Of a DNA stretch of 64,000 nucleotides, positions 37,600 through 47,910 are shown in pieces. Each line of letters starts with the position of its first letter. Within the stretch, counting starts at the first letter, position 1. Source of the DNA: Isoetes taiwanensis (lineage: Eukaryota > Streptophyta > Lycopodiopsida > Isoetales > Isoetaceae); assembly GCA_021234155.1 (NCBI GenBank), contig JAJEKV010000034.1, positions 1,244,001 through 1,308,000 on the forward strand. Reading direction: 5' to 3'. Both the position numbers and the translations under genes were made by a program. Under the pieces are notes generated by a model. It was given only the letters and a program-made list of their open reading frames with translations, was not told the origin of the DNA and ran no database searches.

Positions 37600-38180
37600 G
37601 GATCTGATACAGTTATAGCAGATCAAAACACTGGACACGCAGGACACATATGTGGCACCCGTGGAACCTTTTGCTTGTTGCAGTAGAATGGTTACTTTGG
37701 CTATATCAATCTTCTCTTTGTACTTGATCTTTGAAGAAAATATCATATGAAGGAGGACTAATTGCCGTATCTTGAATCGGGTCATCATTCGCATTAACAC
37801 TTCATCAATGTACCATGTAATCCAAGCGCCATTGCTTCATCTGAGTAAAGTTTGAAGTCTCATTTTGTTTTGGATTAGCATTTGGTTAGCCATACCCTTG
37901 CTATCAAGAACTTCTCCAAATGAGACCATATCTCCTTAAACTCAATAAAATGGTTGATTTCATGACCAATTATCTCTTCAGCCAACATTTTGACAAGAGC
38001 ACAAGCTTTCTGGTTTATCCTACCAGCATTTGCTGACTTGGTGCTGATAAAGTCTTCAACAAACACCGCTACCATGTCACTAAATATCAAATAATTCACC
38101 ATGAACTTCCAAGCATGGTAATTATTATTAATGAGCTTTGCATTCTGTGAGAACTTGAATGTCCATGAATTTCTTATTTT
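37600..38180 (-). mobile_element. Ty1/copia gag relic
   Basis: On the minus strand WKFMVNYLIFSDMVAVFVED, then a lysine/alanine-rich helix and EIIGHEINHFIEFKEIWSHL, follow the pattern of plant copia gag (W...m...L......v...., D.kA...I...i.......A...W..L). Later pieces (TILLQQAKGS, CYNC) may be the remains of the zinc-knuckle end. It is broken by stops, and no other element part is found on either side. Confidence 0.5.
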
Positions 38181-39945
38181 TTAAAGAACAAAAAAAGATG
38201 GTTGAGGAAACAAATTCGTCACCAAACAAAGCACCCACCAGAAAAGTTGAATCTTGAATTTTATTGCCAAAAACGCCTTAAAAATTTTAAAATCTCATAC
38301 TTAATCCTCTGTCAAAAACCTGAATCTCTTTCCCAAAACACTTCCTTCGTGCCAAAAAAGCAAGAATCTTCTCAATGCCAAAAATAAGATTTTCCACTAC
38401 CAAATCTCAGCCAAAGAACTCTTTGAAACGACGGTCAATCCAATTTGGATGCTTTAGTAGCTTGCTCTATTCTTCCTTTTAAGAAAACGCTTTGATACTA
38501 TGATAGATAGAACTAGTGCAAAACCATCACAAACCTTGCAAGATCAACTCAAGAAATAGAATAGAAGAACAACGCTATTGAGAAAAGCAATAGGAAATAC
38601 AATCTCTACTTCTCAAGATTGTTTAATACATAATGTACAATGGATATATACACAACCCGTGGAACTAAGAATAGTAGTCTACCGCTTAACCACCAATTCA
38701 CCACCAATTACGCAATGCATTTAGGGTCCGGTGCTCAAGGTCTACGATAAAATGTCGCCCTCAGACATTTCAAAGACCATCTCAAAGACATGTGTGTGTA
38801 AGTGCTGAACCATCAAGTTGTTTCAAAGACATTATGCTTAGTCAAAGATATTTATATTCCAAATGATTTTAGTGGATCTCGGTCACTGGATTATATAACA
38901 ATAGATTTTTCTAAGATTGTTTATCATCTTTACTAAGGTATTCATAACCTATTCATACAAAATAGAATGCATTGGTTTATACGGCTGTTTAAAAATGTTT
39001 ACTTGATCTATCTTTTTTTTTTTTAAATTTAAATCATGTTATACTATGACTTATACAGTAATCTTCAAATTAATCTTGAATTATATTAGATTACTCAATG
39101 CTTTGATTAAATAAAGCATCTCTTTTAAGGCTTAAAGTTGGGTTTATTGTCCATCAAGCACTGTTCTACATCTATCCTTGTATACAACCTTATATTGGAT
39201 GATTTTTCACTATTATTGATTGGATATGTTTGAAAACTATTATTTTAAATGCTTGCAATAGTTTTGTATGCAAACATTTTTAGTGATACTAAACACATGG
39301 GACCAGTCTTGTTTCTTTGGTTCTTCTAAAAGGTAAGTCTAGACATAGTGAAACTCAAGGCCTATACTTTTATTCTAGATGCCTATATGGTTCTCTATAT
39401 ATTCAATGATTTCAAATTGGTAGTCTAACTAGCTTAAAGTAGATCGAACCATGTGTTCGTAATATTTTATTGCATATCATATATTCTAGAATATTGGTTA
39501 TAGAGATTTTTCTCTCAATTATTCTCGCTAACTCGTTCCTTTTGAGTAGGAGATAATGGCATCTCTTATTGATGACATTGACGAGTATATCCCACCAATC
39601 AAAATCAATGAGACAAGAACATGTAGAAACAGATTGACAATGTATAGCTTCAAATTGCTGAGATTGGATGTGTCACAAACACAAAGTTCTCAATTGCGTT
39701 ATGGGGTTGGAATAGTAAGGAATGAAGGGAGGTCGAGAATATATTTTGGGTGGGAGGGGGGAGGGGGTAGTGGCTATTAATGTAATAATTGCAAATATGC
39801 TCAAGAATATTCATAGACTCCCTATTGAAACTTTGTATATGACTGTAGATTATGTGGAGAGTGAAAAAACTAGAAAACGAGAGACAATTATTCATTGTTA
39901 ACATTAACAACATAACATGACAAGAGAATATTAGTTTAGAGAAAT
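38181..39945. other. About 1.8 kb without a recognised gene
   Basis: AT-rich sequence with short frames. A 74-codon frame at 39,556-39,780 (MASLIDDIDEYIPPIK...) has no recognisable domain. It ends in a G-rich run and cannot be supported. Confidence 0.35.
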
Positions 39946-40640
39946 ACAAAATGGGGATTGTTACTAGAAATGGATATGGAACACAAGATGGAAACCGGGT
40001 GGTTCATTTCATCCCTGGAATGGAAGTCGGCCCTACTCATTCCGCTCCACGTGTAAAAAGTTTAAGTATCGTGTAAATTCCAGTTTCCATGTTGTAGGGG
40101 AACTTAGATTGGTCGCAAACATTCCAGAACCTCGGAAGACCCCCTCCTAGTCAAGTCGTTTGTCAGTAGACTTCTTCTAAGATTAAGTGGAATGGTTCCC
40201 AAATCCGTTCCCTATACATTACATATGGAAAGGGGTACAACCGAAAGAATATCTAATAGGAGGATATTAATTTATAAGTGACAAAGGGGGATTGTTGGCA
40301 GAAATGGGTATGAATATTGGTTGTAAGAAAATGGTAAGTATGTTGTGTATGAAAGGGGTACAAATGAAGAAACTTTTGAGTAAGGGATATTAAACTATAA
40401 AATCATAAAGGGGGATTGTTGAGAAAAGGGATATGAACATTGATTGCAAGAATTGCGGTACGAATATTGCATAGGAAATGGGTTACAAATGAGGAAGGGG
40501 ATGGGGATTGTTGCTAGAAATGGGCATGAACATTAGCTGTGAGAAATGGGGTATAAACATTGCATATGGCAATGGGGTACATTAAAAAAAAAAAAATAAT
40601 ATCTACAAAATCACAAAGGGGAGATTGTGCCCAAATACCC
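39946..40640. repeat. Array of polypurine-tract-like units (GGGGATTGTTG...)
   Basis: 'aaagg(g)ggattgttg' followed by 'agaaatgggnatgaacatt' recurs at about 39,953, 40,286, 40,410, 40,503 and, less well, 40,618. Spacing is irregular (about 90-330 bp). A purine run directly followed by TGTTG is the form of a polypurine tract joined to the start of a 3' LTR in plant copia elements, but here it is repeated in tandem. The units have diverged. Confidence 0.6.
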
Positions 40641-40784
40641 TGTTTCAAAAATCATTTCTATTTCAATTTAAAAGGGGTTTTTCTAATGGGGGGTTTTAAG
40701 AAGGATGTGGGCATCATTTTTGATGTGTTGGCGATGTGAAGTAGTTTGCATGTTGTATATGTCATAAACTCCATCGTTAAACAA

Positions 40785-41133
40785 TTTTTTTTTTTTTTTT
40801 TTTTTTTTTGAGGGTAAGAGTGTGTTTTTTTTTGTTATTAATAATAATAATAAAGATACAGAGACAACAGCCAAATGGACGGATTCAGGGGCCGGAAAAT
40901 CGTCCCCAGAGGATGGGGCTTCCATCAATCCTTATCCAGTAATTGGGGCTTCTGCCCAGTGCAAGGTAAATCATCTCCCTATCCGTCTGATATAATTCTA
41001 GGCCCTTTTGCTGCCGCTCCTACTTCACAGGGTATAGACCATTCCCCAAAGGGAGCACAATACAATGGAGTAGGTAAAGCAACTCAGGGGTGATCCGCCG
41101 CCAAGGCAAGCGCCATACCATCTGAGCTATCCG
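40785..41133 (-). mobile_element. tRNA-derived SINE, antisense
   Basis: On the minus strand the element begins CGGATAGCTCAGATGGTATG, a tRNA-like head with an A-box (TAGCTCAGATGG, plus-strand 41,118-41,129). It runs about 320 bases, ends in 'cttattattattattaataac' plus 'actcttaccctc', and then a run of 25 A (plus-strand T run 40,785-40,809). Head, body and poly-A tail fit a plant SINE of about 350 bp. A B-box is not obvious (ggatcacccct is a weak candidate). No clean target-site duplication is seen. The plus-strand frame MDGFRGRKIVPRGW... across it is a shadow. Confidence 0.7.
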
Positions 41134-41137
41134 TAAA

Positions 41138-42903
41138 GTGAAAGATGCAATGTTAGGGCAGGGGGAGGAGGCAGAGCATGTGGACCGAGGAATACCCATA
41201 CAATCTAGCGGTGGTCAATCATCCATGGAAGCTTCACCTATGGAAGAAGTAGAAACCAAAGTAAATAAGAAAGAAACCGAGGTGGATTATTCATCTCTAG
41301 AAAGGTGGCGAGAAACAGGGAAAGAATATTGGATCAGAGCATCATAATGATGGGAATGATGCTAGCCAAGGGAATTTTACACAAAATGGTGAGTCATCCA
41401 AAGGGTACAGCCTTGAATGGACAGATTCGCGAGAATAGTGAACAAGCCAAGATTCTGAGTGGATTCAAAAGCAAACCCATGCTACTAACAGAAGCACAAG
41501 AGTCACGGAGGCTCTCCAAGCGTTACAGAAAGGTCTCGTTCAGAATCCTGGGGTAGTAACTACAAATAATGAGCCTGGATTGGTCAATGGCATTAATGTG
41601 CAGACAGAAGATAATTCCCCAGTGGCTGAAATTGATCACGAGATGCACAAAAGGTATCTGGAAAGTTTGATCTCGCTACCAAAGAGTGGGCTTCTTTATT
41701 GGGGGCTTCCCGGACCGCTGCAGTTAAACTCATGGCTATCAGCCACCAAGAGGTTAGGTTTGCCCCAACACCAATCGCTAAAGGCACTGGGTAACAACTT
41801 TTTTCTCATCATGTTTGACAGTGAAGTAGCTGTGGATAGATTAGTTGCCCGTGTAGCTGACCCATTTGCAGGAGGCTTCATTTTGTACCAGTTTTACACG
41901 CCAGGCTTTCTCCCTAATAAGCTTTCCGCTATCAAAATCCCTTGCTGGTTTGAAATAGAGTATCTTCCACCAGACCTACTAGTCCCAGAGTTCCTAAAGT
42001 CTATTGCCAACACGCTAGGCTCATATGTATCTCACTCTATTGCCAAAGGGCCTAGAATCTGTGTTGCCATCACAGCCAACACGCAGATCCCCAAAGGAGG
42101 ATCCTAAAAGTGGAATGTGTTGCTTTAAGTTTTTACTCAAGCTATTAAATGGATGGGAAATAAGGAGGATGTTCCCCAATGTGTAACTAGAAGAAGTGAT
42201 CAAACCAAGCCATGCAAACGTCAATGATCAAAATGCCTCCGAGGGCAATGACAGAGAGCATGTGCATGTGACTGAAGACGACACACAGAGAGAAGCCCCT
42301 CAAGGGACACATGTTCCCCTCCAGGTTGCGGTCACTCCCCCATTTACTCCCACTCCCGAACCAGCTTTACCCCCTTCTTCATCCTGTGTGCACGGAAAAC
42401 GCACCCGAAAGTGTGCCAAGTTCTAAAGTGGACACCTTGGGTGGGGAGACTCAATGGCAAGTGGTGGCCTCCAAACATGGTATAAGAGCTAGAAATCTGG
42501 CCAGGAAATCTAGAGGCTCCCATGACATGGTGAACTCTAAATGTGCAGACTCTCCACAACCAATGTCGGCTCTATCTCTAAGTATATCTCAGAGGTATCT
42601 TCTCTTGAGAAGGGGTTCTCGCAGTATGATAACCAAGAATACACACGAGGAGCGTGGGGCTCCTTGAATTGGCTCGAGAATCATAAAAGGCAACTCCAAT
42701 TGGGCAAATCGATACGAATACGTGATGACGTGGAGATGCTAGAGAATCCATTTGCTCTAATAGGTAAGAAAAATAGGTTGGATGCAAATATGAATCCAGA
42801 TAACTTAGGTGAGATGAAAAGGAAGAAAGCTTCGACCTCTTCTTTTAGCAACTCTGCTGATGACAATGGTATAGTTGGCTGTTCTACAACTTTCAACTTA
42901 TGA
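41138..42903 (+). pseudogene. LINE ORF1: DUF4283-like RNA-binding protein, frameshifted
   Basis: ORF1 is spread over three frames. The core at 41,580-42,107 (175 residues) contains FFLIMFDSEVAVDRLVA, then FILYQFYTPGF and CWFEIEYLPPDLLVPEFLKS followed by IANTLG. This is the usual pattern of the DUF4283 (RRM-like) domain of plant LINE ORF1 proteins, which bind the element RNA. No CCHC knuckle is found after it. The last open part (42,541-42,903, 120 residues) is lysine- and serine-rich and ends with a TGA overlapping the ORF2 start. Stops and frame changes lie near 41,345, 42,110 and 42,430. Confidence 0.75.
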
Positions 42904-43688
42904 TTATTGTCTCATGGAATTTGCGTGGCATCAAGGGTGTTCTTAAGCGTGGGCAAGTGCTAGCAGCTATCAGGTCTATGAAGGCGGATGTCATCCTTCT
43001 ACAGGAGCATAGACTTCCAGACTTTGAGGCCAGGTCTATTGGCAGTTGGATTGGAGGTAATTACTCCTCCTTTAATTGTGCGGCTGAAGGACAAGTCCAA
43101 AAGTATCAATATGCAGGAGGAAGTGGTAGATGGCAGGTTGTAATTTTTGAAACAAATAATTGTATATGGGGGCTCATCAACATTTATGCCTCTAATATAC
43201 CTGCAGAAAGGGCAGCTATGTGGAGAGAGATTGAGCTATGGATAACTCATCAAGGTGTTGGAGTTGAAAATTGGATCCTTGGAGGGGATCTGAATATGAC
43301 AGATGTATGGGATCAAAAAATTGGCCTGCACAGGAATTTGCTACAAGAGGAAGAAGTTGCGTGGAACTCTCTTTTGAACAGCGTTGGCTTCTCCCTAATT
43401 CCTCCATCTAATGCTGCATTTTCCTGGTCTAATAAGCAGAAGGGGCATGACAGAGTATACTGCTTATTAGATGGGTTCTACATGGCTAATAGGACAGCCT
43501 CCTTCATGGATAGATGTTATGTCGAAGGAGAGCTTGCTTTCTCGCATTCAGACCATGTGCCACAAAAGTTAGTATTGGAGAGTATCCCTACTAAAAGAAG
43601 AGGAGGGAATGTGCCTTTCAAGTTTAATACCTCTCTACTAGGGAAGGAGGCTTTCTGCAGACCCTTTAGGACTGGCTTCTCTAACTAA
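42900..43688 (+). CDS. LINE ORF2, endonuclease domain (APE-type)
   Basis: The 262 codons from MIIVSWNLRGI form an exonuclease-endonuclease-phosphatase domain. Visible catalytic blocks are SWNLRG (about residues 5-10), the Glu in ILLQEHRLPD (residues 34-43), GGDLNM, and AFSHSDHVPQKL near the end (SDH). It nicks target DNA to prime reverse transcription. The ATG overlaps the ORF1 stop as ATGA. The frame ends at TAA (43,686-43,688), while the RT frame is already open from about 43,681. A single-base indel therefore separates two halves of one original ORF2. Confidence 0.9.
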   Translation: MIIVSWNLRGIKGVLKRGQVLAAIRSMKADVILLQEHRLPDFEARSIGSWIGGNYSSFNCAAEGQVQKYQYAGGSGRWQVVIFETNNCIWGLINIYASNIPAERAAMWREIELWITHQGVGVENWILGGDLNMTDVWDQKIGLHRNLLQEEEVAWNSLLNSVGFSLIPPSNAAFSWSNKQKGHDRVYCLLDGFYMANRTASFMDRCYVEGELAFSHSDHVPQKLVLESIPTKRRGGNVPFKFNTSLLGKEAFCRPFRTGFSN

Positions 43689-45417
43689 TACAGAAGGCCT
43701 CCCTAACATGAAGGCGTGGGTTAAAAAGATTAGCCTTATGAAAATGTGGATCAAGAAATGGGGCAAGGATAAGTGCTTGAAATTCAAGAAAGAAAAAGAT
43801 ACCGTATATAACCTTCTTAGGGTAGTCAAGCAGGAACTGTTACTAGATCCCCACAATAGAGACAAGCAATCCTTAGAGGAGGAACTGGAAACAAAAGCCA
43901 AAGCTATCGAGGAGGAGGAAGCTAGGGGGGCTGCGGTCCGTTCCAAAACAAAGTGGTACGCGGAGTCAGACCATGAAAATTCTAAGTGCTTCTTTAGAAT
44001 GGCAGGGGCCAGATTAGCAGAGAACAGTATTACTTCAATTAAGGATAATTGTCAAAGCACACTTATTGATCCTGGGGATATCAAGGCATTTATTCGGGAC
44101 AGCTTTCAGGCTCAATTCAAAGCAGACAATCTCCCATCCTCTTATCAATCCCAAATCTCTCTTTGGTTGGCCCAGATTGATTGGGCACATAAGATTACTG
44201 TGGATGACAACCAAGCTTTATTGCATCAGCCGGGCGAAGATGAGATATTTAAAGTACTATGCTCTCTGACCTCTAGTAAGTCCCCAGACTCTGATGGCTT
44301 TCCTCCTGAATTCTTTGTGGAGTTCTGGGACGCTCTTGGACCAGACTTTGTGAAGGCTGTTTGGGGGGCTTGGTCCTCTTGCTCATTACATCCTACTCTA
44401 GCGGCAGGATTCATCACCTTGGTCCCAAAAGTTTCTAGACCTCTATCACTTGGGGAATGGCGTCCCATTGCACTAACAAATGTCTTATATAAGGTAATTA
44501 TGAAAGGCATCGCCAACCATCTTAAGCCTGTCCTAAACAGGGTTATTGGAAGGGAGCAATCAGCTTTTCTGCCAGGTAGATATATTTTGGACAACTATCT
44601 AGCGGCTAGAGAAGGAATGCATTGGTGCAGATCTACACGGCAAAGTTGTGTACTTATTAAGATGGATTTTAGAAAGGCCTATGACTCCCTTAGATGGGAT
44701 GGTCTGCGAGAAGTGATGAGCCATATGGGATTCAATAAACAGTTTATCGACATTTCAATGGGAACGTACAAATTTGCCTCTGCATCTGTCTTGGTTAATG
44801 GCGAGCCTTCTGGTCTCTTTGATCTCAGGAAGGGTATTAGGCAGGGCTGCCCGCTTGCCCCATACCTTTTTTTAATTATGGCCAACCTTCTCACAAGGAT
44901 GGTTAATCTCAAAGTTCTGGAAGGGGGCATCAGTGGTCTGGCTATACCGAGTCAAGCAGAAAAACTCACAATCATGCAATATGCGGATGACACCTTTATG
45001 TTCCTCAGGTATGACGATGGTAGCTTTCATTCCTTTTGTGGGATATTGATTGCGTTTGAGGTTATATCAGGCATTGGGCTAAATGCCACCAAATGTACTG
45101 TTTTATGGGCCTTAGAGGGAGATATTGACCCTCGTGCTAATGGATTGGGCTTCCCAGTCGTGGCTGCAGGGGAAACAGTTAAGCTATTGGGTTTGCCCCT
45201 TTCTGTCTCAGATAATATGAAGGGTCTTTGGGCTCCTATATTAGACAAACTTAGAAAAAAGGTTGGGTTATGGTCTTCTAAAGGATTATCTGTAGCAGGG
45301 AGAGTAACAGTTGCTAATGCTGTTTTGGCCAGCTCTCACATATATTCCTCGTCAGTGATGGTAGCCCAGAAAGGAATATATAATCAAATACAGGTTATCA
45401 TTAGAAAGTTCATCTAG
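43681..45417 (+). CDS. LINE ORF2, reverse transcriptase domain
   Basis: A 569-codon frame from the ATG at 43,708 (open from 43,681). RT blocks appear in order: ITLVPKVSRP and WRPIALTN; QSAFLPGRYILDN; the motif-A Asp in VLIKMDFRKAYDSLRW; GIRQGCPLAPYLFLI (motif B); and MQYADDTFMFL with YADD at 44,980-44,991. It ends VIIRKFI at a TAG (45,415-45,417). The frame continues beyond as GGMANVAW, where plant LINEs normally have FIWGG. The stop is thus a TGG-to-TAG change, and the left copy has it too. Confidence 0.92.
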   Translation, partial: LTNTEGLPNMKAWVKKISLMKMWIKKWGKDKCLKFKKEKDTVYNLLRVVKQELLLDPHNRDKQSLEEELETKAKAIEEEEARGAAVRSKTKWYAESDHENSKCFFRMAGARLAENSITSIKDNCQSTLIDPGDIKAFIRDSFQAQFKADNLPSSYQSQISLWLAQIDWAHKITVDDNQALLHQPGEDEIFKVLCSLTSSKSPDSDGFPPEFFVEFWDALGPDFVKAVWGAWSSCSLHPTLAAGFITLVPKVSRPLSLGEWRPIALTNVLYKVIMKGIANHLKPVLNRVIGREQSAFLPGRYILDNYLAAREGMHWCRSTRQSCVLIKMDFRKAYDSLRWDGLREVMSHMGFNKQFIDISMGTYKFASASVLVNGEPSGLFDLRKGIRQGCPLAPYLFLIMANLLTRMVNLKVLEGGISGLAIPSQAEKLTIMQYADDTFMFLRYDDGSFHSFCGILIAFEVISGIGLNATKCTVLWALEGDIDPRANGLGFPVVAAGETVKLLGLPLSVSDNMKGLWAPILDKLRKKVGLWSSKGLSVAGRVTVANAVLASSHIYSSSVMVAQKGIYNQIQVIIRKFI

Positions 45418-46701
45418 GGGGGTATGGCTAACGTTGCTTGGTCTGAACTATGTAGAGATAAAAGGGATGGAGGGATAGGATGTAAGGACCCTTTCACGCA
45501 GGCTCAAGCTCTAGCGGCCAGATTTGTCTAGCGAGTTTTACAAGGGGGTACATCTCCTGCTTTGGCATTTGTTAAGCACTGGTTTGATCTGTGCAAGATT
45601 CAAGGTAAACCATATCTTCCTAGGGATGAACTAGGAGCCCTAGGAGCCTCTTTTTGTAACTTTAAGGTGGCCCCTGGCACTTCCCCAGTCATGAGGCGTA
45701 TTCTCCATGCTTGGAGGGAGGTGCAAACAGTGTGCTCCCCCTTGCCTATACCTCAAGAGGCTGGGAAAGCCAGTATATTCTGGAACATTCATGTATGGGA
45801 AGAGAATGGACGTCCCTTGGCATTAGTTCATCCTCGCATCTTTAAGAAATGGTGAGACCATGGGATCTTAAAATTGCAGCATCTTTGGGAAAATGGTAGA
45901 TGGATCTCTTGGATGGAATTTAGACTCAAAGTGCAAAGAGCAGGGGAGGGAGATAGAAAGATACTACGAAAAATTCTAGATAACGTTAAGCTTCTCTCAG
46001 GGGCTACTGGTCCTGAGGAAAAGTGGTCCTGTGCAGGTAAGGAGACATACAATGTTGCAAGTATCTATCGGGCCCTTTGTGATGACTCTCCTCTTAAAGC
46101 AGAGTCTAGGCTTCAAGTGAATGGATCAGCGGCTAAGCTCCTCTTAGCAAACTCCTGGAAAACCTTATGCTCTAGGAGAATACAATTTTTTAGATGGGAG
46201 GCTCTCCAAAGAGGTCTCAACACTAAAGTGAAGCTGGTCCATAGAGGAATTGTGTCTACAGACCAATGTCCTCTTGGGTGCCAGGCTAGCGAATCTCTTT
46301 CACATCTCTTTTTCTGTCCAACAATTATTGAATTTTGGTATTGGGTATGCCCTATTATGAGACTACAAACACACCAACTTGGGTGGCCGTACGCTGTAAT
46401 GATCTTGGACAGAGATTGTATTGATGCTTCCCTGGTTAGCGTGGCTCTCTGGATTATATGGAGACATCGGTGCGATGTCACTTTGGGGGGGCAATCCATC
46501 TCTATTGAGAAACTTAAGAGTCTTTTCAATAAGGAAGTTGCTTTAATGGCATTGTCCCACCATAGGAAGATGGGGATGAGTTACAATAAGGGATTGGACA
46601 GAATTGGTAAGATTGAAGGATTTTATAACTACTTTAAGTGCCATTGGATGAGCTCTGAGGACCTAGACTTTCATGATAGATCTAATGGTGGAACAATCTG
46701 A
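45418..46701 (+). pseudogene. LINE ORF2 C-terminal region with zf-RVT domain
   Basis: After the TAG the frame continues ANVAWSELCRDKRDGGIGCK (typical post-RT W...C.pk..GGlG) and breaks near 45,530. It resumes at 45,562-45,855 and again at 45,874-46,701. The last part reads FFRWEALQRGLNTKVKLVHR, then CPLGCQASESLSHLFFC, then EFWYWVCP. This is the zinc-binding zf-RVT module of plant LINEs, with the C..C..H...C residues present. It ends at TGA 46,699-46,701. No RNase H domain follows. Confidence 0.88.
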
Positions 46702-46820
46702 GTTTAGTGGAGAAAGCAATCTGAGTAACTGACCAGATGGGGTCTCTCTACCATTATGTTGTTGTGGAAATAGGACTTCCCTTAGTACACACATCATTGA
46801 TGCATAGAGAACCTATATAA

Positions 46821-47141
46821 TAGCCCATCATTAAACAATGGAGCATGTACGTATGCTTTTAAATGATATAGACAAATACATAAACAATATAAACGAAGAC
46901 AAAGGAAAACGATAATAAAATGATATATACAATTAATAACATTGGTGCTATTATCCACTAACTAATAATGTTGCGAAAGAAAGTAATAATAATAACGATA
47001 AGCATAAGTGAGGATGTATGCCTTATATATATGTATGTACGAAAAACGAAAGCAAGAGGGTAATGGAACACACAACATGTTAAAATCTAGACATATAGAT
47101 ATGGCTACTAGATAGTAAACTGGGTGGATATAGAAATCAAA
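46821..47141. other. AT-rich spacer, nothing recognised
   Basis: 3' flank of the eight-cysteine gene. It is essentially identical to 3,736-4,049 of the left copy. Confidence 0.5.
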
Positions 47142-47507
47142 CTAGAAGCCACAATTGGGCCTTCGGAAGGAGAAACCACAAGCGCGAGGAACATTAAGGT
47201 ATCGCCCATAAAGATTCCTATCCACGCGACAATAGCAACCAATAGACACCTGGTTAGCAACCCTACAGCAATAGTTGCTTGGAAATCTGGTGTTGAAACG
47301 AGCAAAATCACTGCATGCATCTACAAACTCCCTGCAAGCTCCAAATCCGCCACCTCCGCCGCCGCCGCCGCCTCTGCCTCCACCACCTCCAAATCCGCCT
47401 CCACCACCTCCAAATCCGCCTCCACCGCCTCCTCCAGGTTGTGCCATGGCTATATCCACCACCATGGCCATCAGTATAATTGCCACAATAGCTATTGCTC
47501 TCCCCAT
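47142..47507 (-). CDS. Secreted glycine-rich eight-cysteine (nsLTP-like) protein
   Basis: The frame encodes 121 residues. Residues 1-22 (MGRAIAIVAIILMAMVVDIAMA) form a signal peptide; I chose this Met over one 30 codons upstream because the upstream part is charged and lies beyond the TATA box. Residues 24-56 are almost only Gly with a few Phe. Cysteines at 58, 65, 80, 81, 91, 93, 110 and 119 give the C-C-CC-CxC-C-C order of the eight-cysteine motif (nsLTP, hydrophobic seed protein and hybrid Gly- or Pro-rich protein family). This module folds as four helices around a hydrophobic cavity. The protein is probably exported to the cell wall or surface and may bind lipid. It is a single exon and looks intact; the left copy (4,050-4,410) is broken. 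A plus-strand polyproline frame is its shadow. Confidence 0.85.
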   Translation of the reverse strand: MGRAIAIVAIILMAMVVDIAMAQPGGGGGGGFGGGGGGFGGGGGRGGGGGGGGGFGACREFVDACSDFARFNTRFPSNYCCRVANQVSIGCYCRVDRNLYGRYLNVPRACGFSFRRPNCGF

Positions 47508-47542
47508 CCTTCTTCTTTGTGCCCTTGCTTCATCCCCTTGCC

Positions 47543-47552
47543 ATTTATAAAG
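47543..47552 (-). promoter_or_regulatory. TATA box of the eight-cysteine protein gene
   Basis: Minus-strand TTTATAAAT lies 36 bases before the chosen ATG. Initiation about 30 bases downstream would leave only a very short leader, which supports the shorter protein start. The same box is kept in the left copy near 4,444-4,453. Confidence 0.5.
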
Positions 47553-47910
47553 GACTAAATTGGAGGCCACATTTGTTCTCAGTTGACTTATTGACAAATG
47601 GCCGAAATCACATTCAGTGCCTTAGCTGTGGTAGGTGTTGAAGCCCATCCCTTCTTTATTGAATATAATATCTTTGTGTCTAGCACATCTTCGTCATTTG
47701 TAAAATAGGCAATGTTCTGCTACAAGTTCCATGTGGGTGTTATCATATAATCCAAATTATTTTTCCTTTCGCATTTAACACTTTTTGGCGTCTAGAGTGT
47801 CGGTGCTTACTTGTCGTGCTTTTGGGTGGGCTATCATAAAGACATCATTTTGCTCATTCCATGGGAAAATTTCTTTCACTTCTTAAATCTCCAAAAGCGC
47901 TATGATGTAT

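Larger units (their letters stand above)
41134..46820 (+). mobile_element. LINE, right copy: ORF1, endonuclease, RT and zf-RVT present
   Basis: The plant non-LTR retrotransposon reads from ORF1 (41.1-42.9 kb) through an APE-type endonuclease and reverse transcriptase to a C-terminal zf-RVT domain ending at 46,701. Known members of this class integrate by target-primed reverse transcription. Its 5' end abuts the SINE, and no poly-A tail is visible at the 3' end, so both ends are uncertain. Breaks in this copy are a frameshift at about 43,685, an in-frame TAG at 45,415-45,417, indels near 45,500-45,560, and several in ORF1. It is probably inactive, but it is the better of the two copies. Confidence 0.92.

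Noticed and set aside
40875-41093. Frame MDGFRGRKIVPRGWGF as LINE ORF1 start
   Set aside because: It lies wholly within the antisense SINE (tRNA-like head at 41,133, poly-A at 40,785-40,809).
47275-47550. Plus-strand proline-rich frame (PPPPPNPPPPPP)
   Set aside because: It is the antisense shadow of the glycine-rich arm of the eight-cysteine gene, which has a signal peptide and all eight cysteines.
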